Assembly: GCF_007341385.1 (NCBI RefSeq)
Contig: NZ_VJYD01000003.1
Location: 124,001 to 188,000, forward strand
DNA: 64,000 nucleotides
Origin: Flavobacterium daemonense
GTDB lineage: Bacteria > Bacteroidota > Bacteroidia > Flavobacteriales > Flavobacteriaceae
Reading direction: 5' to 3'
Shown: piece by piece, positions 33,221 through 41,183 of the stretch
Position numbering within the stretch: position 1 is the stretch's first letter
Layout of the letters: each line of letters begins with the position of its first letter
Position numbers and translations under genes: made by a program
Notes under the pieces: generated by a model
Databases searched by the model: none
Seen by the model: only the letters and a program-made list of their open reading frames with translations
Told to the model about the DNA's origin: nothing

Positions 33221-34807
33221 ATGAAAACGATGAAAACATATATAAAATTATTTGCCCTTTCAAGCTTGTTTATTTTAGGAGCTTGTTCGGAGAATTTTTT
33301 AGAAACAGAACCTTATACACAAAAAGTAACCGATAACTTTTACAAAACTCCAGCTGATGCTTTTCAGGGATTGGTTGCGGTTTATGATGTGTTGCAGCGC
33401 GAAGCATACGGCGGACCTTTATTAATTAGTGAAGAAGCTTCAGATGATTGCTTTGGAGGATTTGGTATTGCCGATGGTCAGGCAGATTTAGAATGGGACC
33501 GTTTTTTATACGTTTCTGATAAAGACATGAATAAAGATGTTTGGTCAAATGCATATTTAGGAATTTACAGAGCTAATATTTTATTAGAAAATCTGGATAA
33601 AATTAACTGGGGAACTGACACGGCTTTAAAAACTAGATACGAAGCAGAAGCTCGTTTTTTAAGAGCGCATTTCCATTTTACAGCTGCTAAAATGTTTGGT
33701 GATATTATTCCACTTGATCATACTATTACGTCAAGCGAATTTACATTGCCAAGACAAGCGCCAGAAGTTACGTATGCTTTAATCGCTAATGACTTAAAAT
33801 TTGCAGCAGATAATCTAGGGCCTGAAAATTACTCTCAAAAAGGAAATGCAAACTTCGGGCGCATTACAAAATGGGCAGCTGAAGCATATTTGGCTAGAAC
33901 GTTTTTATTCTACACAGGAGTTTATGGCAAACAAGATTTGGCTGGAGTTGTGACAAAAGCGCAGGCTGTAGCCTATATCAATGATGCAGTAAACAACAGC
34001 GGACACAATTTAGTTCCTGATTTTGCTAATCTTTGGCTTGCAGCTTCTTTTGAAAATTTTGCCGGTGAAGATAATACTGAAATGGTTTGGGCGGTTCGTT
34101 TCAACGGTTCAGGAAAAGGAAACTGGGATCTTCACGAAGGAAACCGTTTTCAGGTTAACATTGCGCCACGTGGCGGTGCTATCGGAAAATATGCATCTGG
34201 ATGGGGAGGAGCAACTGTGAACTCAAAATTAGTAAACACTTATGCTGCTGGTGATACAAGAAAAGCAGCTTCATTTATTGATTTCGTTGGCGAAGGATTG
34301 AATTTTGATGCCGAAGCTAGAGAACAACGTCAATATACAGGATATTCTTGGAAAAAATATTGCCCAATTACAAATGCAGCTGGAACAAGTGTTGTAGAAG
34401 CAAACGGTGGAAATTTCCAAATTGACAACTACCAAGATTATGCAATCATTCGTTTTGCCGATGTATTGCTTATGGGAGCTGAGCTGAATTTAGATACAAA
34501 CCCTGCAATTGCTCAAGCCGACTTGGATAGAGTTCGTGACCGTGCTTTCAAAAATACATCTAATCGTAAAACAGTAAGCAAACCAGTAATTATGGAAGAG
34601 CGTCAGTTAGAATTGGCACTTGAAGGACAGCGTTATTTCGATTTATTGAGACAAGGAATGACTGAGACTAAAAAAGCAATTGACAATACAACTGGAGGTT
34701 CTCAGTTTGCAGTGACTTTTAGAACAGAGACTTTGGGCTGGTTCCCATTGCCGCAATCTCAGATTATACTTTCAAATGGTACAATTTCTCAAAATCCAGG
34801 TTGGTAA
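33221..34807 (+). CDS. susD: SusD/RagB family surface glycan-binding lipoprotein
   Basis: A 528-aa lipoprotein (lipobox LGAC, Cys22) that caps the SusC channel and binds glycan at the cell surface. The SusD signatures are present: RAEARFLRAHFHF-like YEAEARFLRAHFHFTAAKMFGD near 150, TPR-like helices through the middle, and the C-terminal EERQLELALEGQRYFDLLRQG (about 465-485). It lies 3 bp after susC and 14 bp before the next lipoprotein gene, so the three form one transcription unit. Surface display is supported by acidic residues after the cysteine (CSENFLETE). The specific ligand cannot be read from sequence. Confidence 0.94.
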   Translation: MKTMKTYIKLFALSSLFILGACSENFLETEPYTQKVTDNFYKTPADAFQGLVAVYDVLQREAYGGPLLISEEASDDCFGGFGIADGQADLEWDRFLYVSDKDMNKDVWSNAYLGIYRANILLENLDKINWGTDTALKTRYEAEARFLRAHFHFTAAKMFGDIIPLDHTITSSEFTLPRQAPEVTYALIANDLKFAADNLGPENYSQKGNANFGRITKWAAEAYLARTFLFYTGVYGKQDLAGVVTKAQAVAYINDAVNNSGHNLVPDFANLWLAASFENFAGEDNTEMVWAVRFNGSGKGNWDLHEGNRFQVNIAPRGGAIGKYASGWGGATVNSKLVNTYAAGDTRKAASFIDFVGEGLNFDAEAREQRQYTGYSWKKYCPITNAAGTSVVEANGGNFQIDNYQDYAIIRFADVLLMGAELNLDTNPAIAQADLDRVRDRAFKNTSNRKTVSKPVIMEERQLELALEGQRYFDLLRQGMTETKKAIDNTTGGSQFAVTFRTETLGWFPLPQSQIILSNGTISQNPGW

Positions 34808-34821
34808 TTAATTAAAAAACA

Positions 34822-35688
34822 ATGATTATGAAACGTATACTATATATAATATTCGCTGCAGTAACCATAAGCTCACTTTTATTTTCATGTGAGGCTGTTG
34901 AAGATCGTGAGACTTTGCCTGCAGTAACTTTAACGCCGTCAACTCTTAAGTTTTCGGTGACGCAGAATCCTTCAAACAAAAACCAAATTACTTTAAAAAG
35001 TGATGATCCAACTGTAATTCCATACTGGAAATATGTTGATGCAAGCGGCAACGAATTAGGACATTCAAACAAAAGCAGCGACAATGTTGTGCTTCCTTTT
35101 GCTGGAAAATACACGGTTTATTTTACGGCTCTTACTCGTGGTGGCTCTGTAGATGGAGCTCCTGTAACCGTAACAGTTGACGAGAATGATGAAACGTACT
35201 TTAAAGATCCAAAATGGGAAATGCTGACAAACGGCGTAGCCGGAAAAACTTGGATTTTAGATATGGATAGTCCTGTGGGATGGGCTGGTTTAGATTATCC
35301 TGGTGCATCAGGCGACAACTGGAACTGGTTTCCTGATTACGCTGGCAATTCATGGGTAATGGCAAATAAAAACTGGGGCGAAATGTCTTTTAATTTAAAT
35401 GGCGGATACAATACTTCTGTTACCCAAACTGCTATTTCAAGCAATGTTCAAACTACTAAAAAAGGAACTTACGGTTTAGATCTAATCAACAATAAAATAA
35501 CTTTTAACGGAGGGCCAGAAATGCTTTATGGCGGTGATTATTATTTAGACTGCAGCAACTGGATTACGGTAAAACTTGTTGAATTAACTCCAACGTCATT
35601 GCGTTTGGCAGTTATTAGAGATAAGAGCCGTACTGGTGAAGGTGTTTGTTTAATTGTTTTTCATTACAAACCAAAGCCTAATCTTTAA
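34822..35688 (+). CDS. Putative surface glycan-binding lipoprotein (SGBP/SusE-position)
   Basis: A 288-aa lipoprotein (Cys23 after SSLLFS), in the slot where PULs encode SusE/SusF or SGBP-B-like proteins directly after susCD. A beta-sandwich (PKD-like) domain lies at about 35-125 (ITLKSDDPTVIPYWKYVDASGNE...GKYTVYFTALTRGG). The second half (about 130-288) is rich in exposed Trp, Tyr and Asn (GASGDNWNWFPDYAGNSWVMANKNWGE), typical of glycan-binding faces. I see no catalytic motif. It is part of the susCD transcript; a hairpin follows before the first glycoside hydrolase gene. Ligand binding is an inference from position and composition. Confidence 0.7.
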   Translation: MIMKRILYIIFAAVTISSLLFSCEAVEDRETLPAVTLTPSTLKFSVTQNPSNKNQITLKSDDPTVIPYWKYVDASGNELGHSNKSSDNVVLPFAGKYTVYFTALTRGGSVDGAPVTVTVDENDETYFKDPKWEMLTNGVAGKTWILDMDSPVGWAGLDYPGASGDNWNWFPDYAGNSWVMANKNWGEMSFNLNGGYNTSVTQTAISSNVQTTKKGTYGLDLINNKITFNGGPEMLYGGDYYLDCSNWITVKLVELTPTSLRLAVIRDKSRTGEGVCLIVFHYKPKPNL

Positions 35689-35701
35689 ATATATGAAACT
35701 A

Positions 35702-35747
35702 ACCGGTAGGTGATTGATACAGTCACCTGCTGGTATGTTTATATTTG
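35702..35747 (+). promoter_or_regulatory. Hairpin followed by a TAnnTTTG promoter ahead of the GH2 gene
   Basis: ACCGGTAGGTGA (35702-35713) folds with TCACCTGCTGGT (35723-35734) through 12 pairs, two of them G-U. Right after it TATATTTG (35740-35747) matches the -7 consensus, with a TTG 23 bp upstream (35714-35716) as a -33 candidate. The arrangement could damp read-through from susCD and start a second transcript for the enzymes. Confidence 0.45.
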
Positions 35748-35776
35748 TTTTTCAAAAACTGTAAAATCATATCAAA

Positions 35777-38266
35777 ATGAAAAATAAAAGAAAATATTTA
35801 GGCAGCCGACTGACAGTAGTAATGCTGGCAGTAATTACATTATTTACTTCATGCAATAAAAACGACGAGGCTTTCAGTAGCCGAAAAGTTTCTTTTAATT
35901 CAGATTGGAGTTTTCATCTTAATGACAGCATTGTTGACAAAGATACTATTGGAGCAGCAACAAAATGGCGAACGTTAAATGTTCCTCATGATTGGAGCAT
36001 CGAAGGAAAATTTGACGAAAAAAGTCCGGCAGGATATGGTGGAGGGTCATTAAATGGCGGTTTAGGCTGGTACAAAAAAACGTTCAAAGTTGCGGCGGAA
36101 GACAGCACGAAAATAACTTCAATCACTTTTGATGGCGTTTACAAAAACAGCGAAGTCTGGGTAAACGGACATTATTTAGGAAAACGTCCAAACGGATACA
36201 TCGGTTTTCAATATCAAATTTCTCAGTATTTAAATTATGGAGAAAAAAACAACGAAATAATTGTTAAGGTTGACAATTCAAAACAACCCAATTCACGCTG
36301 GTATTCTGGTTCAGGAATTTTTAGAAATGTTTGGCTTGAAACTACAGATAAATTGCACGTTGCAGAATGGGGAACGTATGTGACAACGCCAAAAGTTACG
36401 ACTGAAAAAGCAGCTGTTAGTATTGAAACGACTATTCAAAATCAAAACAAAGAAGCTAAAAAAGCAACGGTAACAACGACAATTTTTAAAGAAGATAAGA
36501 AAGTTGCAACCGAAATAGAGAATATTACCATTAATGCCAATGCAAGCCAAACTTTGAAACAATTGGCGGAAGTTGAAAATCCGATTTTATGGTCAGATGA
36601 AAAACCAGAATTGTACACGGCAGTTACGGAAATTTCGCTTGACGATAAAATTGTAGATCAATACAAAACGACTTTCGGAATCAGAGATTTTAAATTTGAC
36701 TTAGACAAAGGTTTTATTTTAAACGGAAAACAAGTTAAAATTAAAGGTGTTTGTATGCACCATGATTTAGGGCCATTAGGATCTGCAATCAATACTCGTG
36801 CAATTGAACGCCAACTTGAAATTTTAAAAGAAATGGGCGTAAACGGAATCAGAACTTCTCATAATCCTCCCGCTCCAGAACTCTTAGAACTTTGCGACAA
36901 AATGGGTTTTATTGTTATGGATGAAGCTTTTGATATGTGGAAAACCAATAAAACAAAATACGATTACGCAAACGACTGGGAAAAATGGCATAAAAAAGAT
37001 TTGACAGATCAATTGCTTCGCGATCGTAATCACGCAAGTATTTTTATTTGGAGCATCGGAAATGAAATTCCAGATCAATGGAGTGAAACCGGGGTACAAA
37101 TTGCAAAAGAATTAGCCGGAATTGTGCGTTCGATTGATAAAACGCGACCACTAACGGCAGCTATGAATCCTCCAGTTAATATGAATATTGACGAGGTGAC
37201 ATTGCAATTTGAAAAGAAAAATGTTCAAATCAATCCAATCGCGGCATCTGGAGTTTTAGATTTGATCGGGTACAATTATGCACATCAGACGTATGAGCAT
37301 CATAAAGAAAATTTCCCAAACAAAGCTTTTATTGCAACCGAAACTACTTCAGGTTTAGAGACACGCGGTTATTATGACAATGTTTCGGATGTTGTAAAAA
37401 AATGGCCAGTTAGATGGGATCTTAAATTTACAGATGGAAATCCGGGAAATACTGTTTCGGCTTACGATCAAGTTCAAGCGCCTTGGGGCTCAACACATGA
37501 AGCAACGTGGAAAGTGGTTAAAAAACACGATTATCTTTCTGGAATGTACATTTGGACAGGCTTCGATTATATCGGAGAACCAACTCCGTATGAATGGCCG
37601 TCAGTGAGTTCGTATTTCGGAATTGTAGATTTAGCCGGTTTCCCAAAAGATGTTTATTATATGTACCAAAGTGAATGGACAGACAAAACCGTGCTTCATA
37701 TTTTCCCGCATTGGAACTGGAAAGCGGGACAAACTGTTGACGTTTGGGCATATTATAATAAAGCTGATGAAGTTGAACTTTTCTTAAACGGAAAATCGGT
37801 CGGAATCAGAAGTAAAAAAGGTGATGATTTGCATGTAATGTGGAGAATTCCGTATCAGCCAGGAACGCTAAAAGCAATTTCTCGTAAAAACGGAAAAACA
37901 GTTTTAGAAACCGAAATCAAAACAGCCGGAAATCCAGAAAATCTAAAATTAACTACAGACAGAAGCACCATCAAAGCAGATGGAAATGATTTGTCATTTG
38001 TAACTGTAGATATTTTGGATGCCAACGGAACTTTGGCTCCAAATGCAAACAACGAAATCAATTTTTCATTAAAAGGAAACGGAAAAATAGTTGGCGTTTG
38101 CAGCGGCGATCCGGTAAGTCATGAATCGTACAAAGGTTCGAAACATACGGCATTAAACGGAAAATGTTTAGTGATTGTGCAATCGAGTGCAAAATCAGGA
38201 AGATTAGAATTGACTGCAAAAGCAAACGGATTAAAATCTGCAACAATAGTAATTACAACAGAATAA
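35777..38266 (+). CDS. Glycoside hydrolase family 2, beta-galactosidase-like lipoprotein
   Basis: An 829-aa retaining enzyme predicted to remove beta-galactosyl (or related) residues. Lipobox with Cys26. A sugar-binding jelly roll spans about 40-200 (WRTLNVPHDWSIEGKFDE), then an immunoglobulin-like domain, a TIM barrel (about 310-600), and C-terminal DUF4982-type and invasin-like domains (about 640-829). The acid/base is Glu430 (SIGNEIPD) and the nucleophile is probably Glu522 (IATETTSG). MHHDLGPLGSA and GIRTSHNPP are classic GH2 landmarks. In xyloglucan loci a GH2 takes off the galactose that caps xylose side chains, which fits this cluster. Beta-glucuronidase or beta-mannosidase activity cannot be excluded. 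Confidence 0.88.
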   Translation: MKNKRKYLGSRLTVVMLAVITLFTSCNKNDEAFSSRKVSFNSDWSFHLNDSIVDKDTIGAATKWRTLNVPHDWSIEGKFDEKSPAGYGGGSLNGGLGWYKKTFKVAAEDSTKITSITFDGVYKNSEVWVNGHYLGKRPNGYIGFQYQISQYLNYGEKNNEIIVKVDNSKQPNSRWYSGSGIFRNVWLETTDKLHVAEWGTYVTTPKVTTEKAAVSIETTIQNQNKEAKKATVTTTIFKEDKKVATEIENITINANASQTLKQLAEVENPILWSDEKPELYTAVTEISLDDKIVDQYKTTFGIRDFKFDLDKGFILNGKQVKIKGVCMHHDLGPLGSAINTRAIERQLEILKEMGVNGIRTSHNPPAPELLELCDKMGFIVMDEAFDMWKTNKTKYDYANDWEKWHKKDLTDQLLRDRNHASIFIWSIGNEIPDQWSETGVQIAKELAGIVRSIDKTRPLTAAMNPPVNMNIDEVTLQFEKKNVQINPIAASGVLDLIGYNYAHQTYEHHKENFPNKAFIATETTSGLETRGYYDNVSDVVKKWPVRWDLKFTDGNPGNTVSAYDQVQAPWGSTHEATWKVVKKHDYLSGMYIWTGFDYIGEPTPYEWPSVSSYFGIVDLAGFPKDVYYMYQSEWTDKTVLHIFPHWNWKAGQTVDVWAYYNKADEVELFLNGKSVGIRSKKGDDLHVMWRIPYQPGTLKAISRKNGKTVLETEIKTAGNPENLKLTTDRSTIKADGNDLSFVTVDILDANGTLAPNANNEINFSLKGNGKIVGVCSGDPVSHESYKGSKHTALNGKCLVIVQSSAKSGRLELTAKANGLKSATIVITTE

Positions 38267-38273
38267 TAAGTTT

Positions 38274-38306
38274 CGTCCTGCAAGGTTTTTCAAACCTTGT
38301 AGGACG
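38274..38306. repeat. Palindromic hairpin between GH2 and GH31
   Basis: 15-bp arms (38274-38288 and 38292-38306, CGTCCTGCAAGGTTT and its complement with one G-U) flank a 3-base loop. There is no T tract. It resembles the AAACCCGACAGGTTT hairpins at 43233 and 55170 in layout. Confidence 0.6.
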
Positions 38307-38328
38307 AGCTAATAAATAAAAACACACA

Positions 38329-40722
38329 ATGAAAAAAATACAAATAGCGTCCTTGTCTTTATTTGCGAGTTTGCTGCTTTCGCCAAAAGTGTCGGCACAA
38401 ATTCAAAATGCAGATGTACTTAACGCTCCAATAGACATCAGCAAAGATTTTCAGAATTATCTGAACACGTTTTATTTTGCTGATGAATTGGCTTCTTTTG
38501 ATCCTGCAACAGGAAAAGGAACTATAAAATATTTGAGATACAATTATAAAACACGTCAGGCTTTCAACAACATGATGATGAAACCTGATGTGGAAAAAGC
38601 AAATGAATTCCCAACAACGGAATATGAGGAATCTCCAGTATTGCCATTCGAAATTCAGTTTGTTTCTGACCGAACAATCCGAATCAAAACCACTTCTGGA
38701 CCGCAGTTTCATCCGCAGGCAACTTCTTTAATGTTGGTTGACGGAACAGCTCCAAATCACCCAGAATTATGGAAATATTCTAAAATCGAAGGAGGTCACT
38801 GTTATACAAGTAAACACGGAAGAGTCGAAATTTTGACAAAACCTTGGCACGTAAAAATCTACGATGAAAACGGAAAATTATTGACAAGCACGCTTCACGA
38901 TACTGATTTCAAAAACACCTATACGCCAACACTTCCATTCTCATATGTTCGTAGAAACAGCGATTATTCAAGAAGTATGGGCGCGGCGTTTAGTTTAGAG
39001 CCAGATGAAAAAATATTTGGTTGTGGAGAATCATTCACGCAATTCAACAAACGCGGACAAAAAGTAGTTTTATGGACGGATGACGCAAATGGAATCCAAA
39101 ATGAAACCATGTACAAACCAATTCCGTTTTACATGAGCAGCCGTGGTTATGGTGTTTTCATGCATCATTCAACACCAATTACAGTTGACTTTGGTAGATA
39201 TTTTGGAAGTGCCAACGAAATGTACATTGGAGATGATGAAGCCGATCTGTTTTTCTTCATTGGAGAGCCAAAAGATATTTTAGACCAATACACGAATTTG
39301 ACTGGAAAAGCTGCAATGCCACCACTTTGGTCATTCGGATTTTGGATGAGCCGAATCACTTATTTTTCTGAAAAAGAAGGTCGTGAAGTAGCAAGAGATT
39401 TGCGTAAATACAAAATCCCAACTGATGTTATTCACTTCGATACGGGCTGGTTTGATGTCGATTGGAGAAACAATTATGAGTTTGCTAAATCTCGTTTTCC
39501 AGATGCCACAAAAATGATGTCTGATTTGAAAGACGATGGTTTCCATGTGTGTCTATGGCAATTGCCTTATTTCACGCCAAAGAATACTTTGTTTCCTGAA
39601 ATTATGGACAAAAACTTGGCAGTTAGAGACAGAAAAGGAAATCTTCCTTATGAAGATGCGGTTTTGGATTTCTCAAATCCTGAAACGGTAACGTGGTATC
39701 AAGCAAAATTGAAAAAATTATTTGATGAAGGCGTTTCAGTTTTCAAAGTTGATTTTGGAGAAGCTGCTCCGCCAGATGGAATTTATCATTCGGGAAGAAC
39801 TGGTTTCTACGAACATAATTTATATCCATTAAGATACAATAAGGCTGTTGCCGAAATTACTCAAAAAGAAAAAGGCTACACTTTAATTTGGGCAAGAAGC
39901 ACTTGGGCAGGATCACAGCGTTACCCATTACATTGGGGTGGTGATGCTGAGACGTCAAACGGCGCAATGTCAGCAGAATTGCGTGGCGGACTTTCATTAG
40001 GCCTTAGCGGATTCAGTTTCTGGAGCCATGACGTTGGAGGATTTGCAACAAAATCACCAGAGAATTTATACAGAAGATGGGCGCCTTTCGGAATGTTCAC
40101 TTCACACGTAAGAAGCCACGGAGAGCCTCCGCGCGAACCTTGGTTGTACAGTAAAGATTTTTTGGAAGGTTTTAGAAAAGCTGATAATATGCGTTACGAA
40201 TTAATGCCATATATCTACGCTCAAGCAAAAGAAAGCTCTCAAAAAGGTTTGCCAATGATGCGCGCTCTTTTTGTAGAATATCCAAATGATCCGGGAGCTT
40301 GGCTGGTTGATAACGAATATTTATTTGGTTCAAGTATGTTGGTTGCACCACTTTTTGAAGAAGTGACCGAAAGAGACGTTTATCTTCCAGAAGGAACTTG
40401 GATCGATTACCAAACTAAGAAAGTGTACCAATCTGGCTGGCATAAAATCAAAGCGGGCGAAGTGCCAATCGTAGTTTTGATAAAAGATGGAACTGCAATT
40501 CCGCATATTGGATTAGCGCAGTCTACAAAAGATATGGATTGGAGCAAATTGACATTAAAAGTTTTTGCAAGCGATAAAACCACTTCGGCGACAGCCAAAG
40601 TATTCTTGCCAAATGACAGTTCGGTTCAAGAAATAAAAGTGAATAAAAACGGAAACAATTTTGATGTTACCGCAAATCCATTAAACGGAAAAACCACTTT
40701 TAAAACGGAATGGGTTAAATAA
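38329..40722 (+). CDS. Glycoside hydrolase family 31, alpha-xylosidase type
   Basis: A 797-aa exported enzyme (signal peptide 1-23, ends VSAQ). The retaining GH31 barrel carries nucleophile Asp475 in VFKVDFGEAAP and acid/base Asp539 in HWGGDAETS. The KVDFGE context, in place of the alpha-glucosidase WIDMNE, is that of YicI-like alpha-xylosidases. The N-terminal beta domain (about 110-300) and C-terminal beta domains (LPEGTWIDYQTKKVYQSGWHKI) are complete. It would release xylose from the non-reducing end of xyloglucan oligosaccharides after galactose and fucose are gone, in the periplasm. It lies 63 bp behind the GH2 gene. Specificity is inferred, not shown. Confidence 0.9.
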   Translation: MKKIQIASLSLFASLLLSPKVSAQIQNADVLNAPIDISKDFQNYLNTFYFADELASFDPATGKGTIKYLRYNYKTRQAFNNMMMKPDVEKANEFPTTEYEESPVLPFEIQFVSDRTIRIKTTSGPQFHPQATSLMLVDGTAPNHPELWKYSKIEGGHCYTSKHGRVEILTKPWHVKIYDENGKLLTSTLHDTDFKNTYTPTLPFSYVRRNSDYSRSMGAAFSLEPDEKIFGCGESFTQFNKRGQKVVLWTDDANGIQNETMYKPIPFYMSSRGYGVFMHHSTPITVDFGRYFGSANEMYIGDDEADLFFFIGEPKDILDQYTNLTGKAAMPPLWSFGFWMSRITYFSEKEGREVARDLRKYKIPTDVIHFDTGWFDVDWRNNYEFAKSRFPDATKMMSDLKDDGFHVCLWQLPYFTPKNTLFPEIMDKNLAVRDRKGNLPYEDAVLDFSNPETVTWYQAKLKKLFDEGVSVFKVDFGEAAPPDGIYHSGRTGFYEHNLYPLRYNKAVAEITQKEKGYTLIWARSTWAGSQRYPLHWGGDAETSNGAMSAELRGGLSLGLSGFSFWSHDVGGFATKSPENLYRRWAPFGMFTSHVRSHGEPPREPWLYSKDFLEGFRKADNMRYELMPYIYAQAKESSQKGLPMMRALFVEYPNDPGAWLVDNEYLFGSSMLVAPLFEEVTERDVYLPEGTWIDYQTKKVYQSGWHKIKAGEVPIVVLIKDGTAIPHIGLAQSTKDMDWSKLTLKVFASDKTTSATAKVFLPNDSSVQEIKVNKNGNNFDVTANPLNGKTTFKTEWVK

Positions 40723-40732
40723 GTTACGAGAA

Positions 40733-41088
40733 TTTTTAAACACATAGAAACATAGGTTTTTTTATTCTTGAAAAGAAGACAAAAAAGAAACTCGTTTCTT
40801 CACATATAGAAATTATGCTGTATATGTTTTATCCCAGAGGGATTTTATATCGGTAGAAAAGAAATATTACACATTATAATTTGTCCCGTTAGGGACTAAA
40901 CGAAATTAAAAATATGTAGTCCCTGACGGGACACTGAAAAATGAACATTTCTTTTCTACCGATATAAAATCTCTACGAGATAAGTAAGGTATGAAAATGT
41001 AAAGATTCAAATTCAGCTATGTTTTTTTTAAACAAGTGAAACGCCTTTTTATAAGTTCAGTAAATCTATGTTTCTATGTGTTTAAAAA
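40733..41088. repeat. 356-bp nested palindromic element (MITE-like) between GH31 and GH97
   Basis: Outer arms of 23 bp (40733-40755 and 41066-41088) are perfect inverted repeats. Inner arms of 25 bp (40841-40865 and 40947-40971, containing TATCGGTAGAAAAGAAAT) are also perfect. At the centre TGTCCCGTTAGGGACTA (40882-40898) pairs with 40917-40933 with one G-U. No open frame fits inside. It fills most of the 461-bp gap 40723-41183. The remaining part holds AAATCGGG/CCCGATTT (41130-41162) just before the GH97 gene. Confidence 0.7.
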
Positions 41089-41183
41089 AGTCACGCACAA
41101 TATTAAAAATAAGTTTTTGTTGAGTTTCTAAATCGGGTGAAAACCTCTTTTTTGCCCGATTTATTAAAAAATGAATTAAGAAA

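Noticed and set aside
40723..41183. Possible CRISPR-like or tandem repeat array in the PUL
   Set aside because: The repeats are concentric inverted repeats, not direct repeats with spacers, and there are no cas genes.
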